Source of the DNA: an uncultured bacterium
GTDB taxonomy: Bacteria > Vulcanimicrobiota > Xenobia > Xenobiales > Xenobiaceae
Assembly (NCBI GenBank): GCA_934636825.1
Contig: CAKUBG010000024.1
Span: forward strand, 1 to 38,556
Length of the DNA: 38,556 bases
Reading direction: 5' to 3'
Shown here: in pieces, positions 16,920 through 25,320 of the stretch
Numbering within the stretch: the stretch's first letter is position 1
Layout: every line of letters begins with the position of its first letter
Notes under the pieces: generated by a model
The model's database searches: none
What the model was told of the DNA's origin: nothing
Seen by the model: the letters and a program-made list of their open reading frames with translations, nothing else
Position numbers and translations under genes: made by a program

Positions 16920-17741
16920 ATGAGCACCGATTGGATTTGTTTTGTCTGTGGTTCTCGCAACAATATAGATGAATCTGTTTGTCAGGAATGCGGCGCAGAA
17001 CGTCCTTTGGCTGTCCAGGGGTTTGCGAGCAGTCAAAGCAACTTGGAACTTCCGGCGGCGGCCCGTCGTAGCGGTGGAGGCGATTTTGCCTATCTTGATG
17101 CTCAAGATTGCCTGCGCTCTTTAAATGCCTGCTTAAATAAGGCCGTTTCTACATCTGCTGACAATGAAAAGTTCAAGTTTATGCTTACTCCGGTTGTAGA
17201 AGATTTCGAAGAATTGTATGCTCAAGTTGATGCTTTTATAGAGGAAGTAGGAGATCCCAAAGCTCTGAAAGCTTTAAAAATGCGTCGTGACGACTCTTAT
17301 TACATCTTTAAGTTGGCCATTATGCAACTGGAAATGTATTCTCCTGACAATTTGCAACCTATAAGAGTCGGTCTTATGCTCATCAAACAAGCTTACCAGG
17401 GCTTACGTTGGCTTTTGGCTTACGCAAAAGGTCAACAAGATCCGGACGTTATCGAAAGTAAAGACCTCTTAGCCCCTTCTATCAATGCCTATATCAAGGG
17501 AGAAATTGACGCCGACACCTACTTTGACGCTGTCTGTGGAGTTGACGATTTATTGAACGAGTGTTTACACGAAGGCAAGCAATCTTTCCATGAAGCTTTG
17601 GAACAAGCCAAAAAGTTTGATGGTAAAAATTATGAAATTTTACTGGATACTCGGGAAGCTGCTTCCAAGGCCAACGAATATTGGGTTAAGGCCATAATGG
17701 CTGTTCACTCTGACGAACCCAAACCGGAACAAATTGTCTAG
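16920..17741 (+). CDS. RanBP2-type zinc-finger helical protein, unknown function
   Basis: No family recognised beyond the finger. The first 25 residues match the RanBP2 finger exactly: W5-x-C7-x2-C10-x3-N14-x6-C21-x2-C24. A basic Gly/Ala linker follows, then about 200 residues predicted helical, including DDSYYIFKLAIMQLE. It is cytoplasmic, with no signal or membrane span. That helical block is clearly related to the gene at 19369 (DDTYYIIHLGLMQFE), and a second stretch (YIKGEIDADTYFDAV) looks like the paralogue's N-terminal repeat, suggesting internal duplication. I chose ATG 16920 because AAGGAG lies 8 nt upstream. It is the first gene of a three-gene cluster with a coiled-coil/glycine-rich protein. 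Confidence 0.8.
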   Translation: MSTDWICFVCGSRNNIDESVCQECGAERPLAVQGFASSQSNLELPAAARRSGGGDFAYLDAQDCLRSLNACLNKAVSTSADNEKFKFMLTPVVEDFEELYAQVDAFIEEVGDPKALKALKMRRDDSYYIFKLAIMQLEMYSPDNLQPIRVGLMLIKQAYQGLRWLLAYAKGQQDPDVIESKDLLAPSINAYIKGEIDADTYFDAVCGVDDLLNECLHEGKQSFHEALEQAKKFDGKNYEILLDTREAASKANEYWVKAIMAVHSDEPKPEQIV

Positions 17742-17763
17742 CATTGTAAAATAAATGTTAACT

Positions 17764-17778
17764 AAGCCGATCCGGCTT
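17764..17778. promoter_or_regulatory. Perfect inverted repeat before the coiled-coil gene
   Basis: AAGCCG and CGGCTT flank ATC. An A-run follows on the plus strand, so it would not end plus-strand transcription in the usual way. It could be an operator or RNA-processing site. Confidence 0.3.
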
Positions 17779-17851
17779 AAAAAATCTAGACAAATAAACT
17801 TGATTGCGGTATTTATAAAGCAATTACGACCAGATGGGACGGGTGATTATT

Positions 17852-19075
17852 ATGGCAGTAAGTGGAGTAGGAAGTTCAGCATCTTCGTATGCTCAGCAAA
17901 TAGAAGCTCAGCGTCGCGCTGAAGAGCAGCGTCGCGCCGAAGAAGCCAGAAAGGCCGAAGAGAGAAGAAAAGCTGAAGAGCGCAAACGCGCTGAAGCCAA
18001 GAGAAAAGCCGAAGAGCAAAAGAAAGCCCAAGAGAAGAAGCAAGCTCAGCAAAATCAAAAGAGCGAAGCTACTAAGGCTAAGAATGATGTAAATCTCAAT
18101 TCTAAAGTTGAGAATGCTGTCCGCAATGGAGCCAATTCCGATCAGGTAAATACGCTTCTCAAGAGCGATTCTACTTCCAAAGGCGCTTTCAACGGTGATG
18201 AAAAAGTTTCCAAGAGCTTATCTGACGACTTATTTAACCAAGCGACTGCAAAAATTGGCAATACTCAAGATTTTGTCAGCTTAAACAACGCTCTCAATAG
18301 TGGCAACAAAGCCGCCGATAAGAAAAAGGCCGAAGGTCAGAAAGACGATAAAGACGACAAGAGTGCCGGTGAAGTTGTCGGTGAAGTTTATGGCACCGCC
18401 GATGGCGTTCGTGATAAGGTAGTCGGAAAGACTCAAAAGTTCGCCGGTGGGATTGTAGATGCTTCCAGTGAATCTGCCAAGGAAACTAAGTTCATTAAGG
18501 GCTTAGATAAGTATAGCAATTTCGGTAGCAAAGCTATGGGTGTGCTTGGCGATGCTGCCGATGTTATTGGCTTCACCAGTGATGTAGCCAGCTTAGCTAA
18601 AGGTGAAAAGGTTGACGGTTTCAGTTTTGCCAAAGATGCCAGTGATTTTGCTGGTACCGCTCTTAACACAATAGGTAATATCGGTACCAAAGCGGCCACT
18701 AAGGTAGCTGCTGCTTCCGAGACCGGTGCGGCCGTTTCTACTGCTACCAAGGCTGCCAGCAAGCTTAGTGGCGTAGCTGGCACCGCTTCTAAGGTTGTGC
18801 CGGTTCTGGGTGTAGCCGGTGGCGTTCTTGGTACCGCCGGAGGCGTTAAAGACATTGTTGAAGGCGTACAAGCTAAAAATGATGGCGATAAGAGCAACGA
18901 CAAAGAAGCTACCGATAAGATTGTCAAAGGCTCCTTAAGCACTGTGTCTGGTGTGGCCACCACTGTAGCTGGAGTGGCAGCTATGACTGGTGTAGGTGCT
19001 CCTGTGGCCGCTGTAGCTCTGGGTGTAGCTGCTGTAGCTGAAATTGCCAAATTCGGTTACGATCTTTTTAGCTAA
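17852..19075 (+). CDS. Charged coiled-coil plus glycine-zipper protein, unknown function
   Basis: No known family is recognised. Residues about 20-80 are a run of Ala, Glu, Lys, Arg and Gln in a heptad-like AEE/AEERR pattern, like the TolA stalk: an uninterrupted helix or coiled coil. A polar middle (80-185) follows, then about 220 residues rich in Gly, Ala, Val and Thr, including VLGVAGGVLGTAGGV and ATTVAGVAAMTGVGAPVAAV. The latter resembles glycine-zipper or pore/translocator segments that insert into membranes. There is no N-terminal signal. I chose ATG 17852 (GGTGA 5 nt upstream); an ATG at 17834 lacks a site. Paralogous helical genes lie on both sides, and a strong terminator follows. 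It could be a secreted effector or a structural scaffold; both are inference. Confidence 0.75.
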   Translation: MAVSGVGSSASSYAQQIEAQRRAEEQRRAEEARKAEERRKAEERKRAEAKRKAEEQKKAQEKKQAQQNQKSEATKAKNDVNLNSKVENAVRNGANSDQVNTLLKSDSTSKGAFNGDEKVSKSLSDDLFNQATAKIGNTQDFVSLNNALNSGNKAADKKKAEGQKDDKDDKSAGEVVGEVYGTADGVRDKVVGKTQKFAGGIVDASSESAKETKFIKGLDKYSNFGSKAMGVLGDAADVIGFTSDVASLAKGEKVDGFSFAKDASDFAGTALNTIGNIGTKAATKVAAASETGAAVSTATKAASKLSGVAGTASKVVPVLGVAGGVLGTAGGVKDIVEGVQAKNDGDKSNDKEATDKIVKGSLSTVSGVATTVAGVAAMTGVGAPVAAVALGVAAVAEIAKFGYDLFS

Positions 19076-19111
19076 TAAAAGATAGCGCTCTCCATTATGT
19101 AGGGAGTGAGT

Positions 19112-19157
19112 AAGAGAGCTGCTGAAGCGTTGTTTAGCGGCTCTCTTCCTTTTTTTG
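19112..19157 (+). terminator. Terminator after the coiled-coil gene
   Basis: AAGAGAGC (19112-19119) pairs with GCTCTCTT (19140-19147), with inner GCT/AGC pairing, followed by CC and seven T. It separates the second and third genes of the module, so the third probably has its own promoter in 19158-19368. Confidence 0.9.
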
Positions 19158-19368
19158 CTAAAGTGAAATGTAGGGCATTTCCGGATGAAGATAGCTATCA
19201 AACTAAAGATAGCTATTTTAGGAATAGAGGCACAAGGGGCAGCCCCTATTAGAGCAGAAAAAGGGAAGGGCAAAGTAGGGTAATTAGCTCGTACTATTAC
19301 GGGCAGCCGCCAAGGTGTTGTCGGTGGGGACTTGGCTGGCAACAACTGACACTATTGGAGGAGTTTCT

Positions 19369-20139
19369 ATGGATTCTTTAGCTTCCGGTCAGCAACCGGA
19401 AAAAGAATTGACCTCTCCCGCTGCCAGTGCAGCTGATACATCAAAGTATAGCGGTTTACTTAAATTGGTTGTTCAAGTCAGCAAACATGAAATTAAACCA
19501 GAAGCTTTTTTACAGAGCGTATATGATATATTTAAAACTATAGAAGATGCTTATGCTCAGGTAAAAAATGAGTTAGAAGCCATCCCTGGCAATGAAGCTG
19601 AAAAAAGTTATCTCGCTTCTTTGGCTTCAAGTATAGATGATACCTATTACATAATTCACTTGGGGCTTATGCAATTTGAGGCTTTTGTCAATAGTGAAGA
19701 AGAGCTGGGATTAAGAGTAGGCATACAGCTTATCATGAGCGGTATCGATGCCTTTAACGATATTACAGCTCGTGTTCAAGCTGTAGCTTCCGGAGACGAT
19801 CTTTACAATAGCCAAGATATTATTTGCGCTTTGGGTTCGGCTGCTTTGCAAAATGGCGAGAGCGCCGAGCAATTTGCCGCTTCTTTACAAGAGTTGGAAA
19901 AAACTTTTACATCTTTAGAAGAGCAAGTTAGTAAGTTGCAAGAAGAAGTTATTAATGGCGCCAAAGAACTTATCGATTATGATGAAGATCGCGAAAGCTT
20001 GTTGGAGCATGCTGTTAAAGTGCGTAGCCTGATGCCTAAATTAGAAGATGCTTATGGCAGCCTAATTTTAGCTTCTCACTCTCCTAAGCTTGTTGCTCAA
20101 GTAGCGGAAGCTAAAATTGTCGACCGAGCTCTTGGTTAA
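19369..20139 (+). CDS. Helical protein paralogous to the zinc-finger gene, unknown function
   Basis: This 256-residue soluble, helix-rich protein has no signal peptide, membrane span or zinc finger. DDTYYIIHLGLMQFE (about residue 90) matches DDSYYIFKLAIMQLE of the gene at 16920, and RVGIQLI matches RVGLMLI after a similar gap. The N-terminal 25 residues are polar and Ser/Ala-rich where the relative carries its finger. Long Glu-rich helices in the second half (LEELEKTFTSLEEQVSKLQEE) could form coiled coils. I chose ATG 19369 because GGAGGAG lies 5 nt upstream; a longer reading frame opens at 19315 without a ribosome site. It may share a partner with its paralogue, perhaps the coiled-coil protein between them. 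Confidence 0.78.
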   Translation: MDSLASGQQPEKELTSPAASAADTSKYSGLLKLVVQVSKHEIKPEAFLQSVYDIFKTIEDAYAQVKNELEAIPGNEAEKSYLASLASSIDDTYYIIHLGLMQFEAFVNSEEELGLRVGIQLIMSGIDAFNDITARVQAVASGDDLYNSQDIICALGSAALQNGESAEQFAASLQELEKTFTSLEEQVSKLQEEVINGAKELIDYDEDRESLLEHAVKVRSLMPKLEDAYGSLILASHSPKLVAQVAEAKIVDRALG

Positions 20140-20163
20140 ATAATTTGCTCTTTTTATCGATTT

Positions 20164-21309
20164 TTAGGATTTAATGAAAGCATATTGCTTTATTAAATCC
20201 TTTATTTTTTTCTGATTATTTTCACCTATAGGCAAGTTGGCAGCTTCTTGTAAAGCCGTTTTTATACTTTCGTCTGTGAAACCTTGGCGCCAATTGGCCA
20301 ACACCCAGCCGACAATTTCTGATTTTACTTGGTTATTTTCCGATTTATCTGCAGTAGATTTTCCGTTTTGGATTTGTTTTATCTTGGCAACTAAAGCTGT
20401 AGGCGAGGTCGTTCTTTGCAAACTAAGCAAGATGCGAAGGCGAACGGCCGGATTATTTTCCCAACTCAGCCATTCTAATAGCACTTCCGTATTATCTATA
20501 ATATCGGCTAAATGGAGACGAACTAAATTGTTGGGGTGAAGCATAAGTCGAGAAACTTCCTGAGGGTGCTCTGCTGCAATGCCCAGAGCCATAAAGGTAA
20601 CGCAATTATTTGTATTCCAGTCCGGACGTTTTAAAAGCCATAGCATAGCTTTAGTATTAAGGCGGAATTTGCCACGTTTTCCAGCTTCCCAAATCTCTTG
20701 TCTAATTTTTTCGTTGGCGGCGTGGCCCAAAAACATTTCCAAAGTTGAAGTTTGGTCACCGTCATAAAGTGAGTCCAAAGCTTGCTTAGCCTCCACACTG
20801 CCACTTTTATGGGATACTAAAGCCAAACGCTCAGCCGTACTAAGACAGGGCCAATTGAGATAACCTATTGCATATAGCACGTCGATTACTCCGCAGCGAA
20901 CCGACTCCAATTGCATGCCCAATGGATTGTCTATCTTGCTGTATATATAAATGTCTTCGACTATTTCATCGCCGGGATCGTGACGCAAAACGCGTTGTCC
21001 GTCCAAGATGCTTTTATAAAGACAAGCATCTTCTCCCATAAAAAGGTTACCGGAAGAGTCATTTTTATCTTTTATAGGTAGAAAATTTTCTTCACTCCAG
21101 CGCCTAATTTCGGTTTGTACATCGTTATATTTTGTACAACGCCTGATCACGCAAGGCTGCTTATCAAAACCGCGCAAATTGGCAGCTGCCAAACGAAGCC
21201 AATGCTCTTGGCGATTCTGGGAAGCTGTAGTAGGGAAGCCGGCGTTGTTAAACTCTAAAACGGGTAAATCGCTTTTTAAAAACTCTTGTAAATCAGTTAA
21301 TTCAGACAC
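20164..21309 (-). CDS. HEAT-like repeat protein, unknown function
   Basis: No family recognised. The 381-residue protein is soluble, without a signal. The C-terminal half resembles HEAT/armadillo-type helical repeats (HPNNLVRLHLADII, then ENNPAVRLRILLSLQR), the usual pattern of a protein-binding scaffold. The N-terminal half is mixed helical/charged with no motif I can name. The start is GTG 21309, set by AAGGAGG 4 nt upstream. It is convergent with the helical paralogue gene and its last codons contain that gene's terminator. It may be functionally linked to that module or may simply adjoin it. Confidence 0.7.
   Translation of the reverse strand: MSELTDLQEFLKSDLPVLEFNNAGFPTTASQNRQEHWLRLAAANLRGFDKQPCVIRRCTKYNDVQTEIRRWSEENFLPIKDKNDSSGNLFMGEDACLYKSILDGQRVLRHDPGDEIVEDIYIYSKIDNPLGMQLESVRCGVIDVLYAIGYLNWPCLSTAERLALVSHKSGSVEAKQALDSLYDGDQTSTLEMFLGHAANEKIRQEIWEAGKRGKFRLNTKAMLWLLKRPDWNTNNCVTFMALGIAAEHPQEVSRLMLHPNNLVRLHLADIIDNTEVLLEWLSWENNPAVRLRILLSLQRTTSPTALVAKIKQIQNGKSTADKSENNQVKSEIVGWVLANWRQGFTDESIKTALQEAANLPIGENNQKKIKDLIKQYAFIKS
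20166..20201 (+). terminator. Terminator of the helical paralogue, inside the end of the convergent gene
   Basis: AGGATTTAAT and ATTAAATCCT form a 10-bp perfect stem, extended inward by AAAGC/GCTTT, followed by TTATTTTTTT. It serves plus-strand transcription and overlaps the last codons of the convergent minus-strand gene. Confidence 0.85.
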
Positions 21310-21477
21310 GCCGCCTCCTTCGTGCCCTTTATAAGCGGCCCTGCCTTAACTATATTTCCATTTACCGTTTACCGGCAGGCAAAAGGCTGAAATTCTCGAA
21401 TACAGAGACGGTTTTTTGTTCGTAATTTGAGACTGGAGTCGGTTAGCTGCTTTCAGTCTTGCTGTAAAGGTGAATAG

Positions 21478-22599
21478 ATGGACAGTCTTCTTGACTCGCA
21501 TGAACTTGCATTAGACGATTTGCTGGCTACTATGGTGGAGCGCGGAGCCTCAGACTTGCATATAAAAGTTGGCAGCGCCCCCATGATCCGTGTTGACGGA
21601 GAATTAACTCCCGCTACTTATGAAATACTCGATGCTACTACTGTGCGTCGGCTTTGCGAAAGTATTCTGACAGATGAGCAAAAGGCAAAGTTTATTGCCG
21701 ATAAAGAACTGGACCTAGCCTATAGTATTCCCGGTTTGTCTCGTTTTCGTGTCAATATTTACCTACAGCGTGGAACTTGGGGCGCTGCTTTGCGTGTAAT
21801 TCCTTCGCGCCCTCTCACTTTGGAAGAGTTGAAAATGCCGCAAACTGTGGCCGATTTAGCTATGCGCCCTCGCGGTTTGGTATTAGTTACAGGCCCTACA
21901 GGTTCCGGTAAATCTACTACTTTGGCTGCCATGATCGATCATATAAATGAATCGCGTCGTTGTCATATTGTAACTTGTGAAGATCCTATCGAGTTTTTGC
22001 ACAAAGATAAAAACTCCGTTATCTGTCAGCGTGAAGTCGGCGCTGATACGCACAGTTTCGCTATGGCTTTGAAACATGTGTTGCGTCAAGACCCTGACGT
22101 TATTCTCATCGGTGAAATGCGAGATCTGGAAACAACCCAGATCGCTATCTCCGCTGCTGAAACCGGTCACTTAGTGCTAGCCACTTTGCACACCAACTCT
22201 GCCGCTTCAACCGTAGACCGTGTCATCGACATTTTCCCTCCTCACCAGCAGCAGCAAGTGCGCATGCAATTGTCCGTATGCCTGGAAGGTGTTATGTGCC
22301 AAAGTTTGTTGCCTAAGGCCAAGGGTGGCGGTCGTGTTATGGCCATGGAACTTATGCCTATGATTCCGGCTGTACGTAACTTAATTCGTGAAGGCAAGAC
22401 TCACCAAATTCCCAGTGCCATCCAAACCGGAAGACAGTTCGGCATGATGAGTTTTGATATGTCGCTGCGCAATCTCTATCAGCAAGGACTGATCACTTAT
22501 GAGGAAGGTCTCTCTAAAGCTCACAGTCCGGAAGAGTTCAACCGCTTAATTACCAACCCCAATGCTGTAAGTACTCCGGCGCCTGCGTCTGAATCGTAA
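21478..22599 (+). CDS. pilT: PilT-type retraction ATPase, copy 3 (canonical)
   Basis: Of the four PilT copies this is the most typical. It has 373 residues, ASDLHIKVG at the start of the PAS-like domain, Walker A GPTGSGKST (139-147, K145), Asp box EDPIEF, Walker B DPDVILIGEMRD, His box ATLHTNSAA and NLIREGKTHQI. It should hydrolyse ATP and drive pilus retraction. The start is ATG 21478, with AAGGTGA upstream. The gene follows the divergent HEAT-like gene and leads into the degenerate PilT copy 103 bp downstream. No pilus-assembly gene is nearby. Confidence 0.95.
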   Translation: MDSLLDSHELALDDLLATMVERGASDLHIKVGSAPMIRVDGELTPATYEILDATTVRRLCESILTDEQKAKFIADKELDLAYSIPGLSRFRVNIYLQRGTWGAALRVIPSRPLTLEELKMPQTVADLAMRPRGLVLVTGPTGSGKSTTLAAMIDHINESRRCHIVTCEDPIEFLHKDKNSVICQREVGADTHSFAMALKHVLRQDPDVILIGEMRDLETTQIAISAAETGHLVLATLHTNSAASTVDRVIDIFPPHQQQQVRMQLSVCLEGVMCQSLLPKAKGGGRVMAMELMPMIPAVRNLIREGKTHQIPSAIQTGRQFGMMSFDMSLRNLYQQGLITYEEGLSKAHSPEEFNRLITNPNAVSTPAPASES

Positions 22600-22702
22600 T
22601 TAGTTGCTGATATCGCTATAGAAAAGCAAATCCGATAGACTACCAAAAAAGGAAGCAATTCTTGAGGATTGGCTGAGAATTAAGGAAAGGTATAAGTTAT
22701 AA

Positions 22703-23770
22703 ATGAACGTTGAAGAATTATTTACCAGTATGGTTGAACGCAGGGCGTCTCACCTCCACTTAGTTCCCGGCAGCCCTATTTTAATGCGTATCAATAACCA
22801 ATTGGTAAGTATGGATGGGCCTATTTTGAGTCCAGCCGACACGGAAGCTTTTAGCCGTGCCGTCATGAATGATGATTTATTGGACGAATTTGAGGATCGC
22901 ATGGAATGCGATTTCGCTTTCTCCGTACCTGGTTTATCCCGATTCCGTGTCAACGTTTATCGTCAACGTGGTTCAGTGGCTTGCGTAGTCGCTACCAATC
23001 CTCCTTCAGCTCCTACTTTGGAAAGTTTGGGCATTCCCGAGCTTATCAAGAATCAAGTTTCTGAATCTAGCTCCGGTTTGGTTTTAGTTTGCGGCCCCAA
23101 ACAATCGGGAAAGAGCAATACTGTAGCCGCTTTGGTAAATTACATTTTGGAAACTCGTTGCTGCCAGATTATCTCCCTGGAAGATCCTTTAGACTTCTTA
23201 CATCGCAATCAAAAAGGTGTGATCTGTCAGCGTGAGATCGGTACCGATGTAGCCAGTTATAAAGAAGCTTTTGCTTCTCTTTCCCGCCAAGGTGCCGATG
23301 TAGTAGTCGTTTCCAACTTGGAAGGTCAAGAGTCTATTCAGCAAGTGCTCAATTTGGCTGCGGCCGGCACTTTGGTTATAGCTTCTTCCACAGCAGCTAG
23401 TGTTCAAGTAATGCTGGAAAAGATTATCGACTCTTATCCGCCTCACTTGTCTCAGTCTTGCCGCAATAATTTAGCTTTAGGCTTAAAAGCTATTATCAGT
23501 CAGGTTTTGCTGCGCAAGGCTTCTGGTGAAGGTTTGGTACCGGCTTTCGAGTTGCTCGTATCGACAGGAAAATTGAAAGAACTGTTGCGCGAGAATAAAA
23601 TTTCCCAAATCGGCCCCTACATGTCTGCATCGGCTCGCGATCACGGTATGCAAACTCAGGAAATGGCTTTGCGTTTCTTAGTGCGTAAAAATATTGTCAC
23701 TATGGAAGAAGCTGTGCGTCAAAGTAGCCGTCCGGAAGATTTCAAGAAGATTATGAGCTTGCCTTACTAA
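22703..23770 (+). CDS. Degenerate PilT homologue (probable pseudo-ATPase), copy 4
   Basis: This 355-residue protein aligns with PilT across its length (ASHLHLVPG, SRFRVNVYRQRG, EDPLDFLHRN) but key motifs have changed. Walker A is GPKQSGKSN (131-139), still with Gly-Lys-Ser. Walker B, DPDxxxxGEMRD in canonical PilT, is GADVVVVSNLEGQES, losing the Glu needed for hydrolysis. The His box TLHTNSA has become SSTAASV. So it may bind nucleotide but probably hydrolyses poorly. The reading frame is intact and codon use normal, arguing against a dead gene; it may regulate or co-assemble with the adjacent PilT. The start is ATG 22703, with a weak, distant AAGG site. Confidence 0.88.
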   Translation: MNVEELFTSMVERRASHLHLVPGSPILMRINNQLVSMDGPILSPADTEAFSRAVMNDDLLDEFEDRMECDFAFSVPGLSRFRVNVYRQRGSVACVVATNPPSAPTLESLGIPELIKNQVSESSSGLVLVCGPKQSGKSNTVAALVNYILETRCCQIISLEDPLDFLHRNQKGVICQREIGTDVASYKEAFASLSRQGADVVVVSNLEGQESIQQVLNLAAAGTLVIASSTAASVQVMLEKIIDSYPPHLSQSCRNNLALGLKAIISQVLLRKASGEGLVPAFELLVSTGKLKELLRENKISQIGPYMSASARDHGMQTQEMALRFLVRKNIVTMEEAVRQSSRPEDFKKIMSLPY

Positions 23771-23796
23771 TAAAAGCTTGCCAAGTAATTAAATTA

Positions 23797-23846
23797 AGTG
23801 TAGACTTTTGCCGCTTTAGAAAAAGAGGGAAAGTCTATACTGCATT
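23797..23846 (+). terminator. Terminator after the fourth PilT gene
   Basis: AGTGTAGACTTT (23797-23808) and AAAGTCTATACT (23830-23841) pair over 12 bp with one G-U, followed by GCATTTTT. It lies in the 126-bp gap before serS. Confidence 0.75.
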
Positions 23847-23896
23847 TTTGGGATTGTAATGTAATTTTAGAAACAATTGGAGGTTTCTAGAACAGT

Positions 23897-25189
23897 ATGT
23901 TAGATGTAAAACTTATCCGCCGCGATACCGATCGCGTAAAGAAAGCTTTAGGAAGACGCGGAGTTAAGCCCGAAACTATTGACGCTATTTTAGCTCTCGA
24001 CGTTAAGCGTCGTGATCTTATCACCAAAGCCGACGAGCTCAAAAAAGAACGCAATAGCGTTTCTGCCGACTTAGGCAAACGTAAAAAAGCCGGTGAAGAT
24101 ATTACTACCGATTCAGCTCGTATGCGTGAAGTCGGCGCTCAAATTGCCGCTATCGACGCCGAAAAGGCTGCTATCGAGGAAGAACAAGTCCATTTAGTGG
24201 AAGTTTTGCCCAACTTGCCTCAAGATGATATTCCAGACGGCCCCGATTCTGATTACAATAAAGAAGTACGCCGTGTAGGTGATTTTAAAGAATACGATTT
24301 TGAAGTAAAGCCTCACTGGGATATTGGTGAAGACTTAGGTATCTTGGATAGCAAGAGAGCTATTAAACTTTCCGGATCCCGTTTCTGGTTACTTTGTGGA
24401 GACGGTGCCCGTTTAGAACGCGCTATCTATACTTACATGCTCGATTTGCACACTCAGAAGCATGGCTACAAAGAGATGCTTCCTCCAGTATTGGTTAGCG
24501 GCGATACCTTATATGCTACAGGTCAGCTTCCCAAATTTAAGGATGATCTTTTCCACTGTTCTCCTAACGATTTGTATTTAATTCCCACTGCTGAAGTGCC
24601 TTTAACTAATATCCACCGCGAAGAAGTGCTTGATGGTAAAGATTTGCCCATCTATTATACCGCTTGCACCGCTTGCTTCCGCTCTGAAGCCGGAGCTGCC
24701 GGTCGTGATTCTCGTGGTTTAGTGCGCGTCCATCAGTTCAACAAAGTTGAAATGGTTAAGATTGTTAACCCCGATACTTCCAATGATGAGTTGGAAAAGA
24801 TGGTTGACAACGCTGAAGATGTACTTAAAGGTTTGGGCATTCCTTATCGTGTAGTATTGCTTTGCGCTGGCGATATGGGCCTTTCTTCTTCAAAGACTTA
24901 CGATTTAGAGTTCTGGTCTCCGGCTCAAAAGCGTTTTATTGAGATTTCTTCTTGCTCCAACTGCTGGGATTATCAAGCCAGACGTGCCAATATGCGCTTC
25001 CGTCGTGAGCCTTCCGCTCCTACAGAATATGTCCATACTTTAAACGGCTCTGGTTTAGCTGTAGGTCGTACTATGGTAGCTATTTTGGAAAACTTCCAAC
25101 AAGCTGACGGCTCAGTTATTATTCCCGAAGCTCTTCGTCCTTACATGGGTGGTCAAGAGCGTTTGGTACCCAAGATTAAAAAAGCTTAA
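23897..25189 (+). CDS. serS: Seryl-tRNA synthetase
   Basis: A class II synthetase that charges tRNA-Ser (and tRNA-Sec if present). Residues about 1-105 form the antiparallel coiled-coil arm; the catalytic core has motif 2 as CFRSEAGAAGRDSRGLVRVHQ and motif 3 as NGSGLAVGRTMVAILEN. The length of 430 residues is normal. The start is ATG 23897; the GGAGG site is 13 nt upstream, longer than usual, but no other start fits the N-terminus. It is monocistronic, between terminators. The 126-bp upstream gap is too short for a T-box leader. Confidence 0.97.
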   Translation: MLDVKLIRRDTDRVKKALGRRGVKPETIDAILALDVKRRDLITKADELKKERNSVSADLGKRKKAGEDITTDSARMREVGAQIAAIDAEKAAIEEEQVHLVEVLPNLPQDDIPDGPDSDYNKEVRRVGDFKEYDFEVKPHWDIGEDLGILDSKRAIKLSGSRFWLLCGDGARLERAIYTYMLDLHTQKHGYKEMLPPVLVSGDTLYATGQLPKFKDDLFHCSPNDLYLIPTAEVPLTNIHREEVLDGKDLPIYYTACTACFRSEAGAAGRDSRGLVRVHQFNKVEMVKIVNPDTSNDELEKMVDNAEDVLKGLGIPYRVVLLCAGDMGLSSSKTYDLEFWSPAQKRFIEISSCSNCWDYQARRANMRFRREPSAPTEYVHTLNGSGLAVGRTMVAILENFQQADGSVIIPEALRPYMGGQERLVPKIKKA

Positions 25190-25217
25190 TCCTGCTATTT
25201 TAACTGTAGCTTAGAGA

Positions 25218-25262
25218 GATACCGTTGATTCTCATTTCAGAATTGACGGTATCCTTTTTTTT
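25218..25262 (+). terminator. Terminator of serS
   Basis: GATACCGT (25218-25225) pairs with ACGGTATC (25246-25253), with inner TTCT/AGAA pairing, followed by nine or more T. Confidence 0.9.
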
Positions 25263-25270
25263 TGTCAAAT

Positions 25271-25298
25271 AAGCCTAAAAGGAGTGAAGGCTTTTTTC
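25271..25298 (+). terminator. Second, weaker terminator after serS
   Basis: AAGCCT and AGGCTT form a 6-bp stem followed by TTTT, just beyond the main serS terminator. Confidence 0.45.
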
Positions 25299-25320
25299 TT
25301 GAAGCAGGATCGAATGCGTT

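Noticed and set aside
18433..19050. Long Ala/Thr/Pro-rich minus-strand reading frame opposite the coiled-coil gene
   Set aside because: It is a shadow of the Gly/Ala/Val-rich plus-strand gene, with no ribosome site and no motif.
23771..23896. T-box leader before serS
   Set aside because: The gap is only 126 bp and lacks the T-box sequence; the hairpin there fits a terminator for the upstream gene.
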